Made by a program: the position numbers and the translations under genes | Shown: positions 24,729 to 33,576 of the stretch, in pieces | How positions within the stretch are numbered: the stretch's first letter is position 1 | Layout of the letters: the number at the start of each line of letters is the position of its first letter | Assembly: GCF_027158485.1 (NCBI RefSeq) | Contig: NZ_JAMKYJ010000001.1 | Length of the DNA: 64,000 bases | DNA from: Oxalobacter formigenes | GTDB lineage: Bacteria; Pseudomonadota; Gammaproteobacteria; Burkholderiales; Burkholderiaceae_D | Reading direction: 5' to 3' (one strand) | The notes under the pieces: model-generated | Databases searched by the model: none | The model's input: only the letters and a program-made list of their open reading frames with translations | What the model was told of the DNA's origin: nothing

Positions 24729-25253
24729 TCACGCCAAAAAACGCCTTGTGACGAGTTCTTCCGGTGAAGTCCCCCGTGTATACTCCGATTCGATCATCTG
24801 GATGAACGGCGTCATGCCCCCGCACTGGTTGATGACGGGAGTCGGGCGGATGTTTTGTGCGAGTGCCACCTGCACTACCTGAAAATAATACGGCAACATA
24901 CCCTCGATAAAGTCCCAGCGTTTCGGCGCGGCGACGGAAAAAAGCCAGCGGTCGACAAAATGGGCAGGCTCTTCTCCCGACTTGTGCGTTTGTGCAATCG
25001 TCATGTCATACTTGTCTTTCAACACCTGCTTCAGGAGTGTCACCTCGGCGCCCTGACTCAAGAGTTCCCTTTTGATGGCCGCTTCGTATTCCGCTGTGGT
25101 GGGATACTTTTCACGGAAATCCTGGACTGAGGCGACACCCTCCCTGACTTCATTGACGATTTTGCTTTTCCGGAACCATTTCCTGAAAGCACCGAAGCCA
25201 ATCATTATCAATGTCGCCAGCACAATGGCCCATACAATCATCCATGTTTCCAT
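24729..25253 (-). CDS. N-terminally membrane-anchored protein, unrecognised
   Basis: 174 residues. One N-terminal helix (WMIVWAIVLATLIMIGFGAF) anchors the protein, followed by a basic patch (RKWFRKSKIV) and a cytoplasmic helical domain with TTAEYEAAIKRELLSQGAEV, KRWDFIEGMLPYYFQVVQVA and NQCGGMTPFIQMIESEY. The start at 25253 is chosen for GGGG at six bases; the frame is open to 25301. No family recognised. Possibly cotranscribed with 23862-24629. Confidence 0.6.
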   Translation of the reverse strand: METWMIVWAIVLATLIMIGFGAFRKWFRKSKIVNEVREGVASVQDFREKYPTTAEYEAAIKRELLSQGAEVTLLKQVLKDKYDMTIAQTHKSGEEPAHFVDRWLFSVAAPKRWDFIEGMLPYYFQVVQVALAQNIRPTPVINQCGGMTPFIQMIESEYTRGTSPEELVTRRFLA

Positions 25254-25385
25254 CGTTTTCCCCGTCCGTTCATCTTGTTGCGCAATAAGGCATCCCTGCA
25301 ATCAAACCACCATAACAGAATGGTTTTTATTCTATCCTATCAGAAGCCATATTCGTGCCCTCGCATGGCCATACAAACCTTCAAC

Positions 25386-25417
25386 ACAAAAAAACCGGCT
25401 TTCATCCTGACCGGTTT
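25386..25417 (-). terminator. Terminator of the porin gene
   Basis: AAACCGG / CCGGTTT with a 12-base loop, followed on the minus strand by TTTTTTTGTG. Confidence 0.8.
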
Positions 25418-25499
25418 GCCAAAACGGGTTCAGGACAAAAGCCGGATTCTGGCTTCAAGGTTAGGATCATTCACCTGAGCTGCGAACGATCCCGTCATT

Positions 25500-26606
25500 T
25501 TAAAATTTATGCGTCATGCCGAGCTGGACACCCGTCACACTATCCTTCTTCAGGCCACTGTAAAAATTGCCCGTTTCCTTGTCGCCGTAATCCGTATAGG
25601 CAAGGAAGCCATAGAGGGAAGTCCTTTTCGAAAGAAACCAGGTATAACCGACCGAATATTTCCAGGAATCCGCCGTATCCGTCAGAAATGCCGTGTCTTT
25701 CAGGCGATTGTACTGGACGGAACCGTCAAGCCTGCCGGGGCCGACATTCCAGCCAAGCCCTACCAGCAAATTCCTTTCCCTTGCTTTCAGTGCACTGGAA
25801 TATCCGTCAGGATTGGCCGTCGTGCCCGAAGCCGCCCCATTGCCGCCCTTCCAGCCCTTGCTGTTGGTGTCTTCATAGGAAGCGGAAAGTCTGAGAGTCG
25901 GCAAGACTTTGTACCCAAGCCCGATATTCCAGACAGAGGAATCGTTCGAATCGGCCACACGGCTCCAGTTTGCCGTCGATGAGAACGGACCATTGTTGTA
26001 TGAAAGATTGATACCGTAGCCGTCATTGTCTGCACCGGAGTACGCAGGTGCAATCGCATTTTCTCCCTTTGTATTGCCACCGAGAGAATAGCTTGCGCCA
26101 AAGCTGAAACCGCTCCAGTCCGGGCTGTTATAGCGAACGGTATTATCGATACGGGCATTGCGCTGGACACTGTAAATCTGGGAACCGATACCGATCTGGT
26201 TGAAGGGATCGAATTTGCGGATCGTTTCCGTCGAGAGTTCATTCACACGTCCCAGCTGAACCTTCCCCCAGTTCTCGCTTGCCAGTCCGACAAACGTCGG
26301 GCCATCCCAGTCTTTCTGTTTTGCGTTTTTTGTTCCCTTGTAACTGGCCGTATTCGAATTGCCCGCTGTACCGTCATTCAAATCGAACCGTTTTTCAAGG
26401 TTGAAAATGGCTTTGAACCCATTGCCGAGATCTTCCACTCCCCGAAAGCCCAGACGGTTGTTATCGTTATCGCCCATCCTGATGTCCCGGCCGGTTTCCT
26501 TGATATACCCGACATCGACGACACCATACAGTGTCACACTGCCTTGCGCATGAGCAAGCGTTCCCGACAAGCCCAGAGCGAGGAGGGCGACTGTTTTTTT
26601 ATTCAT
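25500..26606 (-). CDS. Burkholderiales-type trimeric general porin
   Basis: 368 residues. A signal peptide (KKTVALLALGLSGTLAHA) precedes QGSVTLYGVVDVGYIKETG, the standard opening of Burkholderiales porins (Porin_4). The barrel shows NRLGFRGVEDLGNGFKAIFN, LGRVNELS and terminal strands ending GVQLGMTHKF with the C-terminal Phe needed for outer membrane insertion. The start at 26606 has GGAG six bases upstream. It lies 209 bases after the eight-gene operon, and a poly-Cys mini-ORF plus a terminator stand between them, so its expression may depend on read-through from that leader. Confidence 0.93.
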   Translation of the reverse strand: MNKKTVALLALGLSGTLAHAQGSVTLYGVVDVGYIKETGRDIRMGDNDNNRLGFRGVEDLGNGFKAIFNLEKRFDLNDGTAGNSNTASYKGTKNAKQKDWDGPTFVGLASENWGKVQLGRVNELSTETIRKFDPFNQIGIGSQIYSVQRNARIDNTVRYNSPDWSGFSFGASYSLGGNTKGENAIAPAYSGADNDGYGINLSYNNGPFSSTANWSRVADSNDSSVWNIGLGYKVLPTLRLSASYEDTNSKGWKGGNGAASGTTANPDGYSSALKARERNLLVGLGWNVGPGRLDGSVQYNRLKDTAFLTDTADSWKYSVGYTWFLSKRTSLYGFLAYTDYGDKETGNFYSGLKKDSVTGVQLGMTHKF

Positions 26607-26649
26607 AAAATTCTCCATAAGACAAAACAAACCGGCAAAGCCGAATTAG

Positions 26650-26705
26650 AAAAAGAAAAGAAAAAAGAAAGGGCACGATTTCGGGACACGACGTTTCCCG
26701 AGCCC
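26650..26705 (-). terminator. Terminator or attenuator between poly-Cys ORF and porin
   Basis: On the minus strand GGGC-TCGGGA pairs with TCCCGA and, across a six-base bulge, GCCC; a T-rich tract (TTTCTTTTTTCTTTTC) follows. It starts 66 bases after the stop of the poly-Cys ORF and ends shortly before the porin. It can end the operon transcript or act as the attenuator of the porin. Confidence 0.7.
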
Positions 26706-26770
26706 GGCAGCAGCACAAGCTAGCGCCGGTTACAACCCGCCGGATTTTCCAGCCGGACGATCAGGAAAGA

Positions 26771-26818
26771 TCAACAACAGCAGAAACAGCGAGTATCGAT
26801 GCCATCCAAAAACATCAT
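26771..26818 (-). CDS. Poly-cysteine mini-ORF upstream of the porin
   Basis: 15 codons: MMFLDGIDTRCFCCC and stop. The ATG overlaps the dipeptidase stop codon (ATGA), and AAGGACAGGG lies at a good distance, so ribosomes finishing the dipeptidase could start here directly. Four of the last five codons encode cysteine. A terminator-type hairpin lies 66 bases beyond the stop and the porin start lies beyond it. This is the layout of an amino-acid leader peptide with cysteine as the monitored amino acid. A second poly-Cys ORF precedes the operon at 34575-34616. Confidence 0.55.
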   Translation of the reverse strand: MMFLDGIDTRCFCCC

Positions 26819-28233
26819 GAAAACACCCTGTCCTTCCCGGCCGTCGACTTCATGGAAAACCCGTTTTTCCCGGAAAGCCCGTCGATACGATTCAACGCTT
26901 CGGCATAGATATGGGCGGCCTTCTTCAGGGAATCCACATTCACATACTCGTTTGCCATATGCGCTACAGGTTCTTCTCCCGGAAAGACGATTCCGAACGA
27001 CACGGAATTGGGCATATCGCGGCAATACGTTCCGCCTGCCGTATACAGGGGCTTTGCCTCATCCCCGGTTACCGAGGCATACGAATCCAGCAGGAGACGG
27101 ACAAAAGGATCACTTTCAGGCATGTAAAGCGGTTCATTACGGCTATCGACACTGACTGTGGCGCCAAAAACGCCAAACACGTTTTTCAGCTTTGCCACGA
27201 TGTCGTCACCTTTGACCGTCACCGGATGCCGGATATCGATCTTGAGAACGCACTGGCTCTCATCCGCCTCGATAATGGAAAGCGAGCAGAAAAGGCTGCC
27301 GGATATACTGTCTTCAGAAGCGATCTGCAAGGACTTGCCGTCGTACTCCCCCGGGAAAAGAGTATGAAGATCCCGGACATACCGGCCAAGCGGCGTGTCG
27401 ATCCCGAGCGAGGCAAGATAGGACAGCAGCTTCAAAATGGCGTTGTCGCCCTTGTCCGGATATTTGACGTGTGCGGCCTTGCCTCTTGAAACGATCTTTT
27501 CACCATCGATCCCGATACCCTCTGTCGCATGATGTGGGAAATCCCCTTTCAACACCGCAAACGCTGCATCCGGAATGATGTTCGTGCGAACTCCTCCGGA
27601 AATGCGTTCGATCGCTTTTTCGCCATTTTTTCCCGCTTCATCGAAATGCTTTTCAACCGTCAGCCGCAAGATTCCCTTTTCCGCATTGATCAGCGGAAAT
27701 GCGCCATCGGGCGAAAAACTGTACAGGGGGATTTCCTCCATTTTCAGGTAACGCTTCATGCAGCGGAAAGCTCCCGTTTCCTCATCCAGCCCGACAATCA
27801 GACGGAAACGGCTCTTCAAATTTTGTGAATCCCGTACCGCCTTCATGGCATGAAGGGCCACGACCGCCGGGCCTTTGTCGTCCAGACTGCCCCGTCCGTA
27901 AATCCGTCCGTTTTCCTGTACTCCACCATAAGGAGGATGAATCCATTTCGCCCGGTCTCCGGCAGGAACGACGTCCAGATGGCACATCAGTCCATATAGA
28001 GGAAGAGATACATCGTCCGACGTATCGATATATCCCGCCATATTGTCGATATTCCTGGTAATGAATCCATAACTTCTGGCCATATCGAGGAAAGCGTCCA
28101 GTGCCTCCGTCATATGTTTCCCGAAAGGATGCGCCGCATCCGGATCGTATCCTGACGCCTCCGTCTGATATGAAAGTGTTTTTTGAAGGTCGCTGACCAG
28201 TCCGTCAAAACCGTCGTCTATTTTCTTATGCAT
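26815..28233 (-). CDS. M20 metallo-dipeptidase (PepV/Sapep-like)
   Basis: 472 residues. The two-metal site of the M20A family is complete: LMCHLDVVPAGD (His, Asp), YGRGSLDDKGPAVVALHA (bridging Asp), GLDEETGAFRC (Glu pair) and EPVAHMANEYV (distal His). Length and motifs match dipeptidases of the PepV/Sapep group, which cleave unblocked dipeptides. It is the last gene of the eight-gene operon and overlaps the acyl-CoA ligase by eight bases. In this setting it may release an amino acid, possibly cysteine, from an imported peptide or conjugate; that is inference from context. Confidence 0.88.
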   Translation of the reverse strand: MHKKIDDGFDGLVSDLQKTLSYQTEASGYDPDAAHPFGKHMTEALDAFLDMARSYGFITRNIDNMAGYIDTSDDVSLPLYGLMCHLDVVPAGDRAKWIHPPYGGVQENGRIYGRGSLDDKGPAVVALHAMKAVRDSQNLKSRFRLIVGLDEETGAFRCMKRYLKMEEIPLYSFSPDGAFPLINAEKGILRLTVEKHFDEAGKNGEKAIERISGGVRTNIIPDAAFAVLKGDFPHHATEGIGIDGEKIVSRGKAAHVKYPDKGDNAILKLLSYLASLGIDTPLGRYVRDLHTLFPGEYDGKSLQIASEDSISGSLFCSLSIIEADESQCVLKIDIRHPVTVKGDDIVAKLKNVFGVFGATVSVDSRNEPLYMPESDPFVRLLLDSYASVTGDEAKPLYTAGGTYCRDMPNSVSFGIVFPGEEPVAHMANEYVNVDSLKKAAHIYAEALNRIDGLSGKNGFSMKSTAGKDRVFS

Positions 28234-29656
28234 GTTCTTTCTCCCTCACCCGTTTTTCCGCTTCCGCCATCAATTTCCGTCGGTCGATCTTGTTCGTATC
28301 GGTTACCGGAAAACTGTCCAGAAACCACACCCTGCGCGGATGGATATGCGGAGCCGCCCGATCCAGTATGTGTTGCCTGAGTTTTTCTTCAGTAACACTT
28401 CCATGACGGATGACGAAAGCGACCGGTTTCGTACCCTTGATCTCGTCATCGACCGGAACCACGCAGGAATTGACGACGTCCGGATGCGTTGCCAGCAAGG
28501 TTTCCACCTCGCCGGGATAAATGTTCTCGCCGCCCGACACGAACATATCATCCGCCCTGCCGACAAAAGCGTAAAAGCCCTTGTCGTCCCGCCTGAAAAC
28601 ATCGCCCGTCACGTAATAGCCGTCTTCCGTAAAAGGCGACAGTTCGGGACGCTTGTGATAGCCGTTCATCAGGGCAGGAGAACGGATTTCCAGAACGCTG
28701 TCGGCATTCAAACGGACATCGACTTCCGGATGCGGATAACCATAGGAAAGCGACGGCAACGGCACACCGTCCGGATGCGCACCGAACGTCACCGGCCCGG
28801 ATTCAGTCGTCCCGTAACCGACCAGAATGGCGGCATAGGGCAGTATCACGGCAATCCGCTGGTAAAGGCCCGGCAAGACCGGAGCCGATCCGAGACGGAC
28901 AAGCCTGACGGAAGAAAGATCGGCCAGATGAATGCCATCGTCACGCAATATGGCCTCGATCATCGGAGGAACCGCCGTGATGAACGTGCACCGGTACGTT
29001 TCGATCGCGTCAAGATAGGACGCGGTTGAAAACCGTGGCAATATCACCGCCGTCCCACCCGAAGCCAGCACCCAGAAGGCCAGCGCGAGCGCCTGCATGT
29101 GAAAAAGAGGGGCGGCGATCAGCGTGACCTCATCCTGCAATGACAGGGTTTCCACCCGCGCCAGCGCTGTCCAGACATGGCTTTGGTGAGAGAGGACAAC
29201 GCCTTTTGGCTTGCCCGTCGAACCTGACGTATACAGGATCAGCGCGGGCTGCCCGTCGTCCGGAACGACCGTTTCAAACGAACGGTTTCCCGATGTATAA
29301 AAGGCGTTGACAGGCAGCGTTTTCGACAGGGACGCCTTCAATTCCCCGTCCGCAAATACCTGTTGCGCTCCGGAATCGGCCAGTATGTCGCTGATACGCA
29401 AAGGCGGCAGCTTCGGATTGACGGGCACGGCAACCATTCCCGCTTTCATGACACCAAGCAATGTCGCCACGTAAGCGCCCGAATTGACCCCGACCAGTGC
29501 GATTTTCGTGCCTTTTTCAAATTCGTCCGCCAGATCGGCAGCGACCATATCCGATATCCGCTGCAAGTCGGCATAGGTGTAATGAATGCCGTCTGCAAGG
29601 CTCACAAATGCCGTTTTCGACGGCTCCGTTTTTTCTCCAAGCGTTCCCAGATTCAT
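28226..29656 (-). CDS. AMP-dependent acyl-CoA ligase
   Basis: 476 residues, class I adenylate-forming enzyme. The P-loop-like motif LYTSGSTGKPKGVVLSH is intact, followed by VGYGTTESGP, YVTGDVFRRDDKGFYAFVGR and the C-terminal DMFVSGGENIYPGEVE, with the catalytic lysine in DTNKIDRRKL. The enzyme adenylates a carboxylic acid and transfers it to CoA; substrate unknown. It is shorter than typical long-chain ligases and similar in size to O-succinylbenzoate or small-acid ligases. Four-base overlap with the VOC gene upstream, eight-base overlap with the dipeptidase downstream. A thioesterase in the same operon could release its product. Confidence 0.88.
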   Translation of the reverse strand: MNLGTLGEKTEPSKTAFVSLADGIHYTYADLQRISDMVAADLADEFEKGTKIALVGVNSGAYVATLLGVMKAGMVAVPVNPKLPPLRISDILADSGAQQVFADGELKASLSKTLPVNAFYTSGNRSFETVVPDDGQPALILYTSGSTGKPKGVVLSHQSHVWTALARVETLSLQDEVTLIAAPLFHMQALALAFWVLASGGTAVILPRFSTASYLDAIETYRCTFITAVPPMIEAILRDDGIHLADLSSVRLVRLGSAPVLPGLYQRIAVILPYAAILVGYGTTESGPVTFGAHPDGVPLPSLSYGYPHPEVDVRLNADSVLEIRSPALMNGYHKRPELSPFTEDGYYVTGDVFRRDDKGFYAFVGRADDMFVSGGENIYPGEVETLLATHPDVVNSCVVPVDDEIKGTKPVAFVIRHGSVTEEKLRQHILDRAAPHIHPRRVWFLDSFPVTDTNKIDRRKLMAEAEKRVREKEHA

Positions 29657-30414
29657 GATTCAAACTCCAGTACACTTCCGTCCTTCAAAGGAACGAGAAG
29701 ACTTTCACCGACAAAGAAATACGATACCTTCGCATCCAGCAGGAACCCTGACAGCCGGTGCAAGTCCGCTCCTGTGAACGTGATCGCCAGAAACCGGTCG
29801 GGCTGAACGGTTTGCAAACCAAACCGTTTCCGTGCCTCTTCCAGATCGCAGATATCGAGTTCGATCCCCTTCAATTTTCCGAGTCTGCCGTAAGCCTCGC
29901 GGGTCACGTCCGGATCGGCTGCGGCAATCGTCAGTTTGCCGATTCCGGAAACCCCATTCGGGTGCGTCATATGCCCGGGCTGCCAGACCAGTTCCGGTGT
30001 CAGATGACGGCAGAAATACACACGGCCTTCGGCAAACTGCCCAGGTTCCAGCCTCACGGCAAGGAATTCCGCTTTTTCGCCGTTTTCCAGCAAACGGTTG
30101 AACTTTTGCAGAGAAAATGCCAGTAATCCTGCCTTTTTCAGCCCGGCCACAACAGCTTCTTCGTCCTGCATCCTCAAAACCAGCCCGTCAATGCCCATCC
30201 GGCTTTCCATGATGTCCTTGCGGACAGGGCCATCCCGTTCCAGACCGATCAATTCCAGATACGTGTCCTGAAATACAATGAGATGATTCACCGAACCGAG
30301 GCTGTGGTGACTCTTTGGCGTTACCGTAAAACCCAGACGGCTGAAAAACGCCCGGTAAGAATCCAGATTGAACCGGGTATTGATGACAAGATGGTCAAGT
30401 GAAAACATATTCAT
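29653..30414 (-). CDS. VOC-superfamily protein (glyoxalase-like domain)
   Basis: 253 residues with two betaalphabetabetabeta modules. The first opens MFSLDHLVINTRFNLDSYRA and holds HLIVFQDTYLELIGLE; the second opens SGIGKLTIAAADPDVTREAY and ends SLLVPLKDGSVLEFES. His (DHLVI) and Glu (YLELIG) are placed as metal ligands of the PF13468-type glyoxalase-like fold. Members include isomerases, epimerases, dioxygenases and resistance proteins, so chemistry cannot be assigned. Four-base overlaps on both sides place it firmly in the operon. Confidence 0.8.
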   Translation of the reverse strand: MNMFSLDHLVINTRFNLDSYRAFFSRLGFTVTPKSHHSLGSVNHLIVFQDTYLELIGLERDGPVRKDIMESRMGIDGLVLRMQDEEAVVAGLKKAGLLAFSLQKFNRLLENGEKAEFLAVRLEPGQFAEGRVYFCRHLTPELVWQPGHMTHPNGVSGIGKLTIAAADPDVTREAYGRLGKLKGIELDICDLEEARKRFGLQTVQPDRFLAITFTGADLHRLSGFLLDAKVSYFFVGESLLVPLKDGSVLEFES

Positions 30415-30806
30415 TCCCCCGTCTGGTAAACGCCCCTGCCGGAGGCGACCAGTTTTCCGCTTTCATCGAACACTTTCGCCTCGGCCGAGGAAATCTTTCT
30501 GCCGGCTTTCAGTACCGTTCCGACTATTCGCAGGTTTCCCCTTGCCGCAGCGTGATAATCGACGCGCAAGTCAATCGTCGGAACCCCGCGTCCGGTATGG
30601 GAGAAAAGCGCCCAGTCCGCGCCCAGATCGACCAGTGAGGCCAGGATGCCGCCATGAATGTAATTGCCTTCGGGATTCACGATCCATTCAGGCCGCCACT
30701 GTGCCGTGATTTCCACGTGCCCCTCGCCCACATCGGTCACTTCCAGCCCGAGCCACTGGTGGAAAGGACGGGATTGGATCAGAGCATTGATTTCGTTTTT
30801 CATCAT
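30411..30806 (-). CDS. PaaI-type hotdog thioesterase
   Basis: 131 residues, a standard length. The hotdog-fold helix carries NPEGNYIHGGILASLVDLGA, with Asn, His-Gly-Gly and the Asp of DLGAD as in PaaI thioesterases, followed by TIDLRVDYHAAARGNLRIVG. Such enzymes hydrolyse small acyl- or aryl-CoA thioesters. In this operon it may recycle CoA from the product or by-products of the ligase. Overlaps both neighbours by four bases. Confidence 0.87.
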   Translation of the reverse strand: MMKNEINALIQSRPFHQWLGLEVTDVGEGHVEITAQWRPEWIVNPEGNYIHGGILASLVDLGADWALFSHTGRGVPTIDLRVDYHAAARGNLRIVGTVLKAGRKISSAEAKVFDESGKLVASGRGVYQTGE

Positions 30807-31801
30807 GTCGGGTCCACAATAATTTTTCCGATGACCTTCCGGTCCCTGATTTGTGCCAGCCCCTCTGACGCCTGTTCCAGAGGAAGAACACTGTCGATGT
30901 AGGGATCGAGTTCACCTTTGGCAACCATATCGAGCAAATCCGTCAGGTTCTCGTTATAAAAACTGTTCGATCCCCGGATGTTCAGCTCAAACGTCCAGAT
31001 GTAGCGCAAATCCTCTTTCGGGTCGTAACCTGCCGTCGCACCGCAAACCAGAATCTGTCCACCACGTTTCACGGCTTTGAGGGATTTCGTCCAGGTATCG
31101 CCCCCTGTGAAATTTACGAGCACATCCACGCCTCCCTTGTAAACACGGCGTTCCGGCTTGCCGAGATGCTCGTAAACCCATTTGACGAAATCTGTCGTCT
31201 GGTAATTGATGACATGGTCTGCGCCGAGTTTTTTCAGTGCATCGCATTTTTCCTCGCTTCCGCCGCAGGCGATCACCTCGGCACCCAGTTTCTTTGCCAG
31301 CAAAACCGACGCCGTTCCAACCCCGCCACTGGCTCCCAGAATGAGCACCGTATCGCCCGCCTTGACCGTGTTGTGCGTGATGAACATGCGATGTGCCGTT
31401 CCATACGCCACGGGCAAGGCAGCTGCCTGATAAAAGGTCACCGCGTCCGGAATGCGCAAGAGCTGATCGGCACGGGCTACAGCAAACTCCGCCATCCCGC
31501 CATCGATCATTTCCCCCATCAGGCCGATACCGGGACGGACAGGGTTGACCAGAACACGGTCGCCCTTTTTCCACTCGCCTGCATCCTCTTCAACAATACC
31601 GGCAATATCCAGCCCGATCACGACCGGCAATGGAACCTTGATGCCCGGCATACCGGAAACCGTGAACACATCGTGATAATTGAAAGCCGACGCTTTCACC
31701 CTGACCAGTACTTCCCCTTCACCGGCGACAGGAAGCGGCTTGTCATTCACCAGTTCCAGATTTTCCAGGCCACCATGTCCATTCAATATCAATGCTTTCA
31801 T
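30803..31801 (-). CDS. MDR-family NAD(P)H oxidoreductase (quinone/enoyl reductase-like)
   Basis: 332 residues. The catalytic GroES-like domain (residues 1-125) holds AFNYHDVFTVSG and VIGLDIAGIVEEDAG; the Rossmann domain contains VLILGASGGVGTASVLLAKK and the following ALKKLGADHVINYQTTDFVK. The cysteine cluster of the structural zinc is absent, and no catalytic zinc cysteine is seen, pointing to the quinone reductase/enoyl reductase side of the superfamily, although databases often label such proteins zinc-binding dehydrogenases. Substrate unknown. Its ATG shares a base with the stop of the binding protein gene (TAATG). Confidence 0.85.
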   Translation of the reverse strand: MKALILNGHGGLENLELVNDKPLPVAGEGEVLVRVKASAFNYHDVFTVSGMPGIKVPLPVVIGLDIAGIVEEDAGEWKKGDRVLVNPVRPGIGLMGEMIDGGMAEFAVARADQLLRIPDAVTFYQAAALPVAYGTAHRMFITHNTVKAGDTVLILGASGGVGTASVLLAKKLGAEVIACGGSEEKCDALKKLGADHVINYQTTDFVKWVYEHLGKPERRVYKGGVDVLVNFTGGDTWTKSLKAVKRGGQILVCGATAGYDPKEDLRYIWTFELNIRGSNSFYNENLTDLLDMVAKGELDPYIDSVLPLEQASEGLAQIRDRKVIGKIIVDPT

Positions 31802-32805
31802 TATTGTCCTGTCGCTTTCTTGTAGGGTTCTGTGACAAAAACAGCTTCGTTAAGCTGGCCTTTGATGACACCGACTTTTTTGAAGGCTTCATGTTCGAGC
31901 TTGAGCGTTTTGATCGTCACCGGATCAAATGCCGTCCGGTACATGCTGTCCCAGCGGCTGGCAAAGACACGCGCGTCTTTTTCAGGCAGGTTGGCCTTTT
32001 TCTCCATAATCGTCGCGACCTGATCCTTGTTGGCGCTTCCCCATTTCTGGGCTTCGATCAGGCCACGGATGACTCTGGCGGCCGCATCCGGATTCCTGAC
32101 GGCAAAGTCTGTCGTCGCAGCCACCGTGCCGATATAGGGAGGCGCATCGTTTTTGGTGATCTTTTTCCATTCATCGCCCAGATTGGCAATCGTCTTCAGT
32201 TTCAGCTCCTTGCCGACCTGATCCAGTGTGACCGTCCTCAAGACACTGGCATCCACCTGTTTCTGCGCCAGAAACTGGACGAGCCTTGATTCGTTACCGG
32301 CCACAATCAAAAAGTCTTCCGGCTTGACGCCGTATCCCTGATCGGCAATCGTGTTCAACAGAACCGAAACCGCCGCAGTCGGATACGTGCCACCCACTTT
32401 CTTCCCCTTCAGGTCGGCCAGCGTCTTGACCGGTGAATCTTCCGGGACGACCACCACTGCGTCAGCAGGCTGAGACGCGCCGATCAGGACAACAGGCACC
32501 CCTTCCTCGTCAGCCGCATAGATGGCAGAGAGAGGCGAACCGAAAGTGACGTCAATCGAACCCGATGCCAGGGCACGAATCTGCGCGGCCAGATCCGGAA
32601 AACGGACGAACTCGACGTCCAGCCCTTCCTTTTCCAGAAATTTCTGTTCTTCCAGAACCGTGCCGAAGCCCAGACTGACCCCGCTCGTCCAGTACCCCAC
32701 ACGTACCTTTTCTTTTGCCGGTGCTGGCGGCGATGATAGCCAGAAATACCCGGCAGCCGCCGCAGCAATAATCACCAGAACTGAAACCACTATCCATTTA
32801 CGCAT
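31801..32805 (-). CDS. ABC importer substrate-binding protein (SsuA/TauA/NMT1-like)
   Basis: 334 residues. The N-terminal helix WIVVSVLVIIAAAAAGYFWL has no clear cleavage site and may stay as a membrane anchor. The mature domain is a type II periplasmic binding fold: VRVGYWTSGVSLGFGTVLEE, then FPDLAAQIRALASGSIDVTF, then LADLKGKKVGGTYPTAAVSV. These are the landmarks of binding proteins for aliphatic sulfonates, taurine, nitrate and thiamine precursors. The ligand cannot be read directly, but the poly-Cys leader upstream makes a sulfur compound the best guess. It is 18 bases after the permease gene. Confidence 0.88.
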   Translation of the reverse strand: MRKWIVVSVLVIIAAAAAGYFWLSSPPAPAKEKVRVGYWTSGVSLGFGTVLEEQKFLEKEGLDVEFVRFPDLAAQIRALASGSIDVTFGSPLSAIYAADEEGVPVVLIGASQPADAVVVVPEDSPVKTLADLKGKKVGGTYPTAAVSVLLNTIADQGYGVKPEDFLIVAGNESRLVQFLAQKQVDASVLRTVTLDQVGKELKLKTIANLGDEWKKITKNDAPPYIGTVAATTDFAVRNPDAAARVIRGLIEAQKWGSANKDQVATIMEKKANLPEKDARVFASRWDSMYRTAFDPVTIKTLKLEHEAFKKVGVIKGQLNEAVFVTEPYKKATGQ

Positions 32806-32823
32806 TTTGTTTCTCCTGAATTT

Positions 32824-33576
32824 TTAAGATAATTTCCAGCGGAAAAGCCACTTTTCCACCGGCTTGATCACACCTGATTCAATCAGCACCATGAAGACGA
32901 TCAGCAGCACCGTCCATGCAAAAACCTGTGCACTCTGGACCATATCCGCTGCCAGACGCAGGCGGTAACCTATCCCGCTTCCCGCGCCGATCGTTTCCGC
33001 GACCAGCGAGACACGCCACCCGAAACCGAAAGCCAGACGCGACGCGGAAAAAAACGCGGGCAAAATGGTCGGGATATAAATCTTCCGGACAATCTGGAAC
33101 GTGTTCATCCGGAAACTGCGGGCCAGTTCAACGTACTGGCGGTCTACCGTCCTGGTCGCGTCCCAGATATTCGTCAGGATCAGGGGCATCGCCGTCATGA
33201 AAACGACGGTCACCGTACTGGCGTCCGAAATGCCGAACCAGATAATCGCGAACACGGCCCAGATTGCCGATGACACCGTATTCAATACCGAAATGACCGG
33301 TTCGAAAAAAACGGCCAGTCTCCGGCTCGCCCCGAACACGACGCCAATTACCGTGCCGACGATCGCGGAAAGAACAAAGCCCAGCAAGACCCTTCTCACC
33401 GTCACGGCAACGTCCGTCCAGAACGTGTCGGTTTTCACCAGCGACACAAACGCGTCGAACACCGCCAGCGGGCCGGGCAAGACGAACGCCTGCAACTGCC
33501 GTGAAGACAATTCCCATATGGCCAGAACAATCGCGGCAAGCAAAAGCCGTTGTCCGATCAGAGAAACGGTTTTCAT
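32824..33576 (-). CDS. ABC importer permease (SsuC/TauC-like)
   Basis: 250 residues with six membrane helices. The coupling loop that contacts the ATPase is RSFRMNTFQIVRKIYIPTIL, then PAFFSASRLAFGFGWRVSL, close to the EAA motif of sulfonate, taurine and nitrate importers. The N-terminal helix is LLLAAIVLAIWELSSR, and the C-terminus has ESGVIKPVEKWLFRWKLS, also characteristic of this family. Four-base overlap with the ATPase gene upstream. It forms the inner membrane pore with its partners in this operon. Confidence 0.9.
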   Translation of the reverse strand: MKTVSLIGQRLLLAAIVLAIWELSSRQLQAFVLPGPLAVFDAFVSLVKTDTFWTDVAVTVRRVLLGFVLSAIVGTVIGVVFGASRRLAVFFEPVISVLNTVSSAIWAVFAIIWFGISDASTVTVVFMTAMPLILTNIWDATRTVDRQYVELARSFRMNTFQIVRKIYIPTILPAFFSASRLAFGFGWRVSLVAETIGAGSGIGYRLRLAADMVQSAQVFAWTVLLIVFMVLIESGVIKPVEKWLFRWKLS

